From: Nitrospirota bacterium
Lineage (GTDB): Bacteria; Nitrospirota; Thermodesulfovibrionia; Thermodesulfovibrionales; JdFR-85
Direction of reading: 5' to 3'
NCBI GenBank assembly: GCA_013152195.1
Contig: JAADGU010000141.1
Coordinates: forward strand, 1 to 6,136
DNA: 6,136 nt
Positions 1 to 3,980 of this stretch are shown here, piece by piece. The translations under genes were made by a program, and so were the position numbers. The notes under the pieces were generated by a model that was not told the DNA's origin, searched no databases, and worked only from the letters and a program-made list of their open reading frames with translations. Each line of letters begins with the position of its first letter. Within the stretch, counting starts at the first letter, position 1.

Positions 1-1079
1 CCGCAGTTGTTCAGGGGGTTATTGAAAAACAGCAGCCGGACCTGATAGGTATCCTTACTACAGGACTTTCAGAGGTCAAGGGCGACGATGTAGCTGGTAC
101 GGTTAAGGAATTAAGGGTTCAGGATTCAGGATTCAGGATTATTAATGTTTCCACGCCTGACTATGAAGGTGGCCTGGAGACGGGATATGCAAAGGCGGTA
201 GAGGCAGTCCTTGAGTCTGTAGCTGGAAGACGGAAGGCAGAAGGCAGAAGGCAGGAGGCTGAAGTAGAAGACCTTGCGGACTCTCCTGATACAGGACGCT
301 TAAGCAGAAACTGTAAAGTAAATGTCCTTGTTGGCTCGCACCTGACTCCTGCTGACTTTACAGAGTTGCGTGAGATGATAGAATCTTTTGGGCTGAACCC
401 GGTTATCCTGCCCGACCTTTCCGCACTTGACGGGAGCAGACAGGAATTCTCGGCACTCTCCTCCGGTGGTACAAGGATGAGCGAGATAGAGACGATGGGT
501 AGTGCCGGATTTACACTGGCTATAGGGATGAGCATGGAAGGGCCGGCAAGGCTTTTGAAAGAGAGTTTCGGGGTTGAATACAGACTGTTTGAGAGTCTTT
601 CCGGTCTTCAGGGAGTGGATGCATTCATGGAGATACTTTCAACCTTGAGTGGCAGGCAGGTGCCTCCTAAATACGAAAGGCAGAGAAGGGTGCTGATTGA
701 CGGAATGAGGGATGCTCATTTCTATTTTGGCAGCAAAAGGGTCTGTATGGCCCTGGAGCCTGATCTGTCGGTCCAGGTCTCAAGGGTGCTCAGTGAGATG
801 GGTGCTGAAGTTGGACTTTCGGTTGTTCCGTCCCGTACGGAATCTGCAGGGAGAATTTATGCGGGGAGTGTCCTTGTTGGCGACTTTTTTTCAATAGACG
901 GGGATTTCGACCTTTTGATTGCAGGTTCACATGGAACGGATACGGCAAAGAGGCTTGGCGTACCGTTGTATCAGACGGGGTTTCCCGTGTATAAGGTTTT
1001 GGGGAATAATTCAAGAGTTGCCATAGGGTATAGAGGGACGCTTGTGATGATTAACGAGATGGCAAATCTGCTGCTTTAA
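1..1079 (+). CDS. nifN: Nitrogenase FeMo-cofactor scaffold protein NifN (5'-partial)
   Basis: NifN forms the NifE2N2 scaffold on which the FeMo-cofactor precursor from NifB is matured in the cytoplasm before transfer to NifDK. The reading frame is open from base 3 (358 residues visible, about three quarters of a typical NifN of roughly 450); the N-terminal domain with the cluster-ligating Cys is upstream of the window. Family signatures in the visible part are ILTTGLSEVKGDDV (residues 17-30), the STPDYEG segment (50-56), VNVLVGSHLTPAD (106-118), the domain opening ERQRRVLIDGMRDAHFYFG (225-243) followed by ALEPDLS (250-256), and LIAGSHG near 305-311. These resemble NifN more than NifK or NifE. 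The linker at residues 75-105 is longer and more charged than usual because of a heptamer repeat. A TTG at 366 is only an internal codon, not a start. It is first in a same-strand run with nifX 68 bp downstream. Confidence 0.93.
   Translation, partial: AVVQGVIEKQQPDLIGILTTGLSEVKGDDVAGTVKELRVQDSGFRIINVSTPDYEGGLETGYAKAVEAVLESVAGRRKAEGRRQEAEVEDLADSPDTGRLSRNCKVNVLVGSHLTPADFTELREMIESFGLNPVILPDLSALDGSRQEFSALSSGGTRMSEIETMGSAGFTLAIGMSMEGPARLLKESFGVEYRLFESLSGLQGVDAFMEILSTLSGRQVPPKYERQRRVLIDGMRDAHFYFGSKRVCMALEPDLSVQVSRVLSEMGAEVGLSVVPSRTESAGRIYAGSVLVGDFFSIDGDFDLLIAGSHGTDTAKRLGVPLYQTGFPVYKVLGNNSRVAIGYRGTLVMINEMANLLL
118..140 (+). repeat. Heptanucleotide tandem repeat TTCAGGA x3 inside nifN
   Basis: Three perfect copies of TTCAGGA (118-124, 125-131, 132-138) are followed by a partial TT. 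They encode roughly VQDSGFRI (residues 39-47 of the visible NifN), in the variable stretch just before the conserved STPDYEG motif. Three 7-bp units make 21 bp, so the insertion keeps frame; gain or loss of one unit would shift it. Confidence 0.9.
233..260 (+). repeat. Heptanucleotide tandem repeat GAAGGCA x3 plus a degenerate copy inside nifN
   Basis: Three perfect GAAGGCA units (233-239, 240-246, 247-253) are followed by a degenerate fourth copy, GGAGGCT (254-260). They encode an Arg/Lys/Glu-rich segment (about RKAEGRRQEA, residues 77-86 of the visible NifN) in the linker between two conserved NifN blocks. The unit is 7 bp like the repeat at 118-140 but of different sequence, recalling the short tandemly repeated heptamers described in cyanobacteria. 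Confidence 0.9.
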
Positions 1080-1135
1080 AATTTTATAACAGGGATTGTC
1101 TGATTTAAAATCTGCATCTTGATTAATTAAAGTAA

Positions 1136-1141
1136 AGGAGG
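1136..1141 (+). promoter_or_regulatory. Shine-Dalgarno AGGAGG that fixes the nifX start
   Basis: A perfect AGGAGG lies 6 nt before ATG 1148 but only 3 nt before the in-frame GTG at 1145. The spacing favours the ATG as the true start of nifX. Confidence 0.8.
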
Positions 1142-1147
1142 CCGGTG

Positions 1148-1543
1148 ATGAAGATAGCATTTGCAACAACAGACGGTGTAAATGTTGACGAGCATTTTGG
1201 CAGGGCTGGCAAGTTTGCCATATATGAACTGACAAGAGATGCTTATCAATTCATCGAGATGAGGACGTTTGCCGAGGGCAGGGATTTAGAGATAGAGGAG
1301 ACAAAGGGAAAGGGACAGATACACGAGGACAAGGTACAGAGTAAAGTGGAAAAGCTTGCAGACTGCAAGATTATATACCTTACGGATATCGGGGGTCCAT
1401 CAGCTGCAAGGCTTGCGAGAAAGGGCATAATGCCCGTAAAGGTTAAAGAGGTGATTGCCATTGAGGATGCCCTGAAAAAACTCCTTGAGGCCGTGAAAAC
1501 ATCTCCACCGCCGTGGCTTAAAAAAGCGTTGAACAGTGACTGA
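1148..1543 (+). CDS. nifX: FeMo-cofactor biosynthesis/carrier protein NifX
   Basis: NifX is a small cytoplasmic protein of the NifX/NafY/NifB C-terminal family. It binds NifB-cofactor and the VK-cluster intermediate and shuttles or stores them near NifEN. The 131-residue product is normal length. It opens with MKIAFATTDGVNVDEHFGRA (1-20), including the DEHFG core, and continues with the conserved IGGPSAARL region (81-89). It ends with the NifX signature SPPPWLKKAL (119-128). That PPPWL tail separates NifX from generic NifB-C-terminal-like proteins. The start is ATG 1148, chosen because an ideal AGGAGG ends 6 nt upstream. No terminator or promoter is evident in the 68-bp gap after nifN, so co-transcription with nifN is likely. 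It is followed, after an 89-bp gap with a stem-loop, by nifI1. Confidence 0.93.
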   Translation: MKIAFATTDGVNVDEHFGRAGKFAIYELTRDAYQFIEMRTFAEGRDLEIEETKGKGQIHEDKVQSKVEKLADCKIIYLTDIGGPSAARLARKGIMPVKVKEVIAIEDALKKLLEAVKTSPPPWLKKALNSD

Positions 1544-1557
1544 AGAGCAAGAGTATA

Positions 1558-1594
1558 CAGGGTGGCAGCATATCAGTTTATACTGCTGCTCCTG
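1558..1594 (+). other. Imperfect stem-loop in the nifX-nifI1 gap
   Basis: CAGG (1558-1561) can pair with CCTG (1591-1594), GCAGCA (1565-1570) with TGCTGC (1584-1589), and TAT (1571-1573) with ATA (1580-1582). There is a one-base bulge at 1583, a small internal loop, and a CAGTTT apical loop. No U-run follows, so it is not an intrinsic terminator. It may be an mRNA processing or stability element that sets nifX versus nifI1I2 levels; this role is inference. Confidence 0.4.
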
Positions 1595-1632
1595 AAACAA
1601 AACACCAAACAATAACCAAGGAGGAAAAAAAG

Positions 1633-1950
1633 ATGAAGATGATCAGGGCGTTTATAAGACCGGAAAAGGAGCAGGAAGTGGTCTTGGCATTAGAAGGAGC
1701 AGGGTTTCCATCTGTTACAAAGATGCCGGTATTTGGCCGGGGGAAGCAGAAGGGACTTCAGGTAGGTCCAGTGCATTACGATGAACTTCCAAAGACACTG
1801 CTCATGATAGTTATTGATGATGAGGACGAAAAGAGTGTAGTGAAATTAATACAGGAAAAGGCGAAGACAGGATTTATCGGTGATGGTAAGATATTTGTCA
1901 GCCCGGTGGATACTGCCTATACCGTCAGGACCGGGGAGGAAGGCCTATGA
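1633..1950 (+). CDS. nifI1: PII-family nitrogenase regulator NifI1
   Basis: NifI1 pairs with NifI2. In methanogens the complex binds dinitrogenase (NifDK) and blocks its activity when ammonium is present, and 2-oxoglutarate and ATP relieve the block. The 105-residue product has the PII fold signatures MKMIRAFIRPEK (1-12), the T-loop region GRGKQKG (35-41) running to LPK (52-54), the B-loop TGFIGDGKIFVSPV (79-92) and the C-terminal VRTGEEGL (98-105). The short T-loop with HYDELPK is typical of NifI1. It lacks the RGAEY motif whose Tyr is uridylylated in GlnB/GlnK, so uridylylation at the usual site is not expected. AGGAGG at 1619-1624 is 8 nt before ATG 1633. The stop overlaps the nifI2 start (ATGA, 1947-1950), implying translational coupling and a fixed subunit ratio. 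Confidence 0.93.
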   Translation: MKMIRAFIRPEKEQEVVLALEGAGFPSVTKMPVFGRGKQKGLQVGPVHYDELPKTLLMIVIDDEDEKSVVKLIQEKAKTGFIGDGKIFVSPVDTAYTVRTGEEGL

Positions 1951-2363
1951 AAGAGATTGTTGCAATTATCCGGAGAGACAAGGTCCCCGAAATCAAGCAG
2001 GTTCTCGAGGATCTCGGATATCCATCACTTACGATTCAGAGCGTTGATGGAAGGGGTAAGCAGAAAGGGGCCATGTGTGCAGAGATGGACTCGGAGATGC
2101 CGGATAGCTACTGTACTGCGGCTAAACTGAAGCCCACACCTTCCACTTATGCCCTCGAGCATACACTGCCGAAGGTGGCCCTTTACGTACCCAAGAGGAT
2201 GCTTACAATAGTGGTGCCAGATGATGTGGTCACCAAACTTGTCAAGTCAATAATCAAGGTTGGCTACACGGGCAAGCACGGGGATGGAAAGATTTTTGTT
2301 GCACCAATAGGCGGTGCTGTGAGGATAAGGACAGGAGAGACGGATGGAGAGGCAATAGTGTAA
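1947..2363 (+). CDS. nifI2: PII-family nitrogenase regulator NifI2
   Basis: This is the second subunit of the NifI1-NifI2 ammonium switch-off regulator of nitrogenase (cytoplasmic, direct binding to NifDK). The 138-residue protein starts MKEIVAIIRRDK (1-12). It has GRGKQKG at 35-41, a long T-loop (about 41-83), PKRMLTIVVPD (82-92), the B-loop TGKHGDGKIFVAPIGGA (108-124) and the C-loop IRTGE (127-131). The enlarged T-loop is the feature that separates NifI2 from NifI1 and GlnB. Here the insert carries two cysteines (C44 and C56) and is Pro/Ser/Thr-rich around 61-67; the protein looks somewhat longer than NifI2 proteins I know (about 120-130 residues). It is read through a 4-bp overlap with nifI1. 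Within 20 bp of its stop lies a MITE-like element, so nif transcription past this gene may be altered. Confidence 0.92.
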   Translation: MKEIVAIIRRDKVPEIKQVLEDLGYPSLTIQSVDGRGKQKGAMCAEMDSEMPDSYCTAAKLKPTPSTYALEHTLPKVALYVPKRMLTIVVPDDVVTKLVKSIIKVGYTGKHGDGKIFVAPIGGAVRIRTGETDGEAIV

Positions 2364-2373
2364 ATTCCGGGTG

Positions 2374-2528
2374 TAATTAGAGTCTGTGTATAAACACAAC
2401 AATTGAGCCGTCATTCCCGCAGTCTGTTGAGCGGGAATCCAGTCTTTAGAGTGAGTTCTGGATGCCCCGAAAGCGTTCGGGGCATAACTAAAATAAAAAA
2501 CAGCAGTTTATACACAGACACTAATTAG
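2374..2528. mobile_element. MITE-like element with terminal inverted repeats and flanking direct repeat
   Basis: AGTCTGTGTATAAAC at 2381-2395 is matched in inverted orientation by GTTTATACACAGAC at 2506-2519 (14 bp perfect, longer with one mismatch). The 7-mer TAATTAG sits immediately outside each end (2374-2380 and 2522-2528) as a direct repeat, as expected of a target-site duplication. The element proper is about 141 bp (2381-2521) with no coding capacity, so it would be non-autonomous. A GTCTGTGTA-type end resembles ends I associate with IS256-family transposases, but that assignment is inference. It fills most of the gap between nifI2 and fdxB. Because TAATTAG is nearly palindromic, the outer bases could also be read as a longer inverted repeat. 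Confidence 0.75.
2410..2488. repeat. Nested palindromic repeat (ATTCCCGC/GCGGGAAT type) with three hairpins
   Basis: Three consecutive inverted repeats lie inside the MITE-like element. ATTCCCGC (2413-2420) pairs with GCGGGAAT (2431-2438), ATCCAG (2437-2442) with CTGGAT (2458-2463), and ATGCCCCGAA (2462-2471) with TTCGGGGCAT (2476-2485) around a 4-base AGCG loop. The outer ends GTCAT (2410-2414) and ATAAC (2484-2488) are themselves approximately inverted. The core resembles dispersed repeats such as the ATTCCC-N8-GGGAAT units of Neisseria and similar repeats in environmental bacteria. The last hairpin is very stable but is followed by A-rich, not T-rich, sequence, so it is not a canonical + strand terminator. 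Confidence 0.75.
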
Positions 2529-2572
2529 TTGCAGACTGATTGAAGTTTTTATTTTTTAATGCTTTTCAGGAA

Positions 2573-2577
2573 AGGAG
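2573..2577 (+). promoter_or_regulatory. Shine-Dalgarno AGGAG that fixes the fdxB start
   Basis: AGGAG ends 7 nt before ATG 2585. A longer in-frame reading from 2540 would add a Phe-rich 15-residue extension absent from the ferredoxin III family and lacking a ribosome binding site, so 2585 is preferred. Confidence 0.8.
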
Positions 2578-2584
2578 AAGATTT

Positions 2585-2863
2585 ATGGCACAGGCAAATT
2601 GTTTAACAAGGGGTGGCACTCCGTGGACCCCGAAGTTTATTGAATCAATTGATGTTGAAAAATGTCTGGGTTGCGGACGCTGCTATAAGGTTTGTAGCCG
2701 GAATGTCCTTGAGCTTATTGAAAAACCCTTTGAGGGTGAGGATGACTATGGAGACGATATGGGGAACAAGGTGATGTCTGTTGCAAACCCGGATGACTGT
2801 ATCGGCTGTGCGGCATGCTCCAAGATATGCACAAGGAAATGCCATGTACACGTGGAGATATGA
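2585..2863 (+). CDS. fdxB: Nif-specific ferredoxin III, 2[4Fe-4S]
   Basis: This is a low-potential cytoplasmic ferredoxin of the nif-associated ferredoxin III family (FdxB), thought to supply electrons for cofactor biosynthesis or nitrogenase. The 92-residue product has two cluster motifs, C27xxC30xxC33xxxC37 (in CLGCGRCYKVC) and C72xxC75xxC78xxxC82 (in CIGCAACSKIC). An acidic linker (about 50-59, EGEDDYGDD) separates them, as in other FdxB proteins. The residue after the last Cys of each motif is Ser or Thr rather than the Pro of clostridial ferredoxins. Two additional cysteines occur at C6 and C86. The N-terminal segment TRGGTPWTPKFIESID also fits the family. It lies on the same strand as nifI2 but 221 bp away, separated by a mobile repeat, so it may need its own promoter; I see no convincing one. 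Confidence 0.92.
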   Translation: MAQANCLTRGGTPWTPKFIESIDVEKCLGCGRCYKVCSRNVLELIEKPFEGEDDYGDDMGNKVMSVANPDDCIGCAACSKICTRKCHVHVEI

Positions 2864-2887
2864 TTGACCTGAAGATACGTTGAGGAG

Positions 2888-2920
2888 ACCACAGGAACAG
2901 TGAATCACTGTTCCTGTGGT
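2888..2920. terminator. Stem-loop between convergent fdxB and ilvE-like genes
   Basis: ACCACAGGAACAGT (2888-2901) pairs perfectly with ACTGTTCCTGTGGT (2907-2920) around a GAATC loop, giving a 14-bp stem. It sits between the two convergent stop codons (2863 on +, 2926 on -), the usual place for a bidirectional terminator. No T-run follows on either strand, so termination may be inefficient or factor-assisted, or the hairpin may mainly protect 3' ends. Confidence 0.6.
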
Positions 2921-2925
2921 GACGT

Positions 2926-3795
2926 TCAGACTATCTGGCCCTGCTGCTCCAGTATCTTCTGTTTAAATCTCTTTGTCAGCATCTGTGTTACCCTTCCCGG
3001 AGTTCCATTGCCGATAACCCTGCCGTCAATCTTTATTACAGCTATAATTTCAGCCCCGGTACCTGTCATAAAGCATTCCTCTGCGTTATACAGGTCATAA
3101 CGGGTGAGGGTTGTTTCACAACTTCTGATGCCAAGGGATTCAGCTATGTCCATCACTGTCTTCCTGGTGATACCGTCAAGGGCACCATGACAGGGGGCAG
3201 GAGTAAGTAGCTCGGAGTCTTTCATAATAAAGATATTGTCTCCTGTGCATTCTGCCACAAATCCTTCCCTGTTAAGCATAACGGCCTCAAGGCAGCCGGC
3301 CTGCTCTGCCTCGATCTTTGCCATAATATTGTTGAGGTAGTTTAAGGACTTTATCCTGGGGTCAAGGCCGTCCGGGGATATGCGTCGGGATGAAGCAGTG
3401 ATTATCTCGATTCCATCCTTGTAATATTCCTCAGGGTATAACTGGATGTCGGCAACAATGATTATCACCATGGCCTTTTCGCATGGCGACGGGTCTATAC
3501 CGAGAGGTCCCTCTCCCCTTGTGACAACGAGACGGATATATCCGTTTTCCTTCCGGTTTATCTCAACGGTCTTTAATACCGCTGCCTGCATCTCTTCAAT
3601 GCTCATGGGTATTTCAAGCAGGATCGCCTTTGCACTCTTATAAAGTCTCTCGATATGCTCTCCGAGCCTGAAGACCTTTCCGCTGTAAATCCGTAAGCCC
3701 TCGAAAACACCGTCTCCATAGAGAAGTCCATGGTCAAAGACCGATATCTTTGCGTTAGCCTTGTCATAGTATTTACCGTTAATGTATATCTTCAT
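2926..3795 (-). CDS. ilvE: Branched-chain amino acid aminotransferase (class IV, PLP-dependent)
   Basis: It likely catalyses reversible transfer of the amino group between glutamate and the 2-keto acids of Leu, Ile and Val, the last step of their synthesis, in the cytoplasm. The 289-residue product begins MKIYINGKYYDKANAKISVFDHG and contains YGDGVFEG (26-33) and R-x-x-EHIERLY (43-52). The PLP Schiff-base lysine is K149 in RIKSLNYLNN, and VAECTGDNIFI (180-190) carries the conserved Glu. GITR (208-211) and the TGTGAEI cofactor-phosphate loop (244-250) follow. The open frame extends to 3858, but family alignment and a consensus promoter just upstream of 3795 argue for the later ATG; no Shine-Dalgarno is seen there. 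A D-amino-acid or 4-amino-4-deoxychorismate role is possible for class IV enzymes, but overall similarity favours IlvE. It is transcribed alone, divergent from the nucleoside transporter. Confidence 0.88.
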   Translation of the reverse strand: MKIYINGKYYDKANAKISVFDHGLLYGDGVFEGLRIYSGKVFRLGEHIERLYKSAKAILLEIPMSIEEMQAAVLKTVEINRKENGYIRLVVTRGEGPLGIDPSPCEKAMVIIIVADIQLYPEEYYKDGIEIITASSRRISPDGLDPRIKSLNYLNNIMAKIEAEQAGCLEAVMLNREGFVAECTGDNIFIMKDSELLTPAPCHGALDGITRKTVMDIAESLGIRSCETTLTRYDLYNAEECFMTGTGAEIIAVIKIDGRVIGNGTPGRVTQMLTKRFKQKILEQQGQIV

Positions 3796-3804
3796 AAGTA
3801 CTGA

Positions 3805-3833
3805 ATAATATAAGAAGGAAATATTTTTGTCAA
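3805..3833 (-). promoter_or_regulatory. Sigma-70-type promoter of the ilvE-like gene, predicted leaderless
   Basis: On the - strand a perfect TTGACA (3828-3833) is followed after exactly 17 bp by TATTAT (3805-3810, 5 of 6 to TATAAT). Transcription would begin near 3798-3799, only about 3-4 nt before the ATG at 3795, which agrees with the absence of a ribosome binding site. Confidence 0.75.
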
Positions 3834-3881
3834 TGTCTTTGTTCAGGTTTGTCATCATGCAAAATCCATGACAGCTCTTTA

Positions 3882-3897
3882 TTTACCCGGAGGTAAA
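3882..3897. promoter_or_regulatory. Palindromic operator candidate TTTACC-CGGA-GGTAAA
   Basis: A perfect 6-bp inverted repeat with a 4-bp spacer is centred about 20 bp upstream of an extended -10 box and therefore overlaps the expected -35 region of the transporter promoter. Position and symmetry suggest a dimeric regulator site; no regulator gene is visible here. On the RNA level it is too short to be a convincing hairpin terminator. Confidence 0.4.
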
Positions 3898-3904
3898 ACG
3901 CTTT

Positions 3905-3913
3905 TGTTATAAT
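3905..3913 (+). promoter_or_regulatory. Extended -10 promoter of the nucleoside transporter gene
   Basis: TGTTATAAT matches the extended -10 consensus TGnTATAAT exactly. No good -35 box is found at 16-18 bp spacing, which an extended -10 can tolerate. A start near 3920 would give a leader of about 60 nt. Confidence 0.6.
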
Positions 3914-3980
3914 ATGGCTGTTTTTTTGATTTATCGAAGGAGAGAATCCATCAACAGGTGAACCAGCAGAGGTTTTGTAG

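Noticed and set aside
366..1079. A separate gene starting at TTG 366
   Set aside because: The same frame is open to the window edge and upstream residues carry conserved NifN motifs, so this is an internal codon of a truncated nifN.
1574..1583. CAGTTTATAC shared by the nifX-nifI1 gap and the right end of the MITE-like element (2504-2513)
   Set aside because: Only 10 AT-rich bases match and the rest of the terminal repeat (CACAGAC) is missing in the gap, so a solo element end is not supported.
2462..2485. Strong hairpin ATGCCCCGAA/TTCGGGGCAT as an intrinsic terminator of the nif transcript
   Set aside because: It is followed by A-rich rather than T-rich sequence and is better explained as part of the dispersed palindromic repeat.
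2529..2560. Possible fdxB promoter TTGCAG ... TTTAAT
   Set aside because: The spacing is 20 bp and both boxes are weak; no sigma-54 type TGGC-N7-TTGC site is visible either, so no promoter is annotated.
3796..3858. In-frame N-terminal extension of the aminotransferase from ATG 3858
   Set aside because: The added 21 residues are not part of the class IV family N-terminus, no ribosome binding site precedes it, and a consensus promoter lies within the extension, just upstream of the later ATG.
3914..3961. Short reading frame (15 codons) upstream of the transporter as a leader peptide
   Set aside because: Its ATG overlaps or immediately follows the -10 box, so it would lie before the predicted transcription start, and it has no ribosome binding site.
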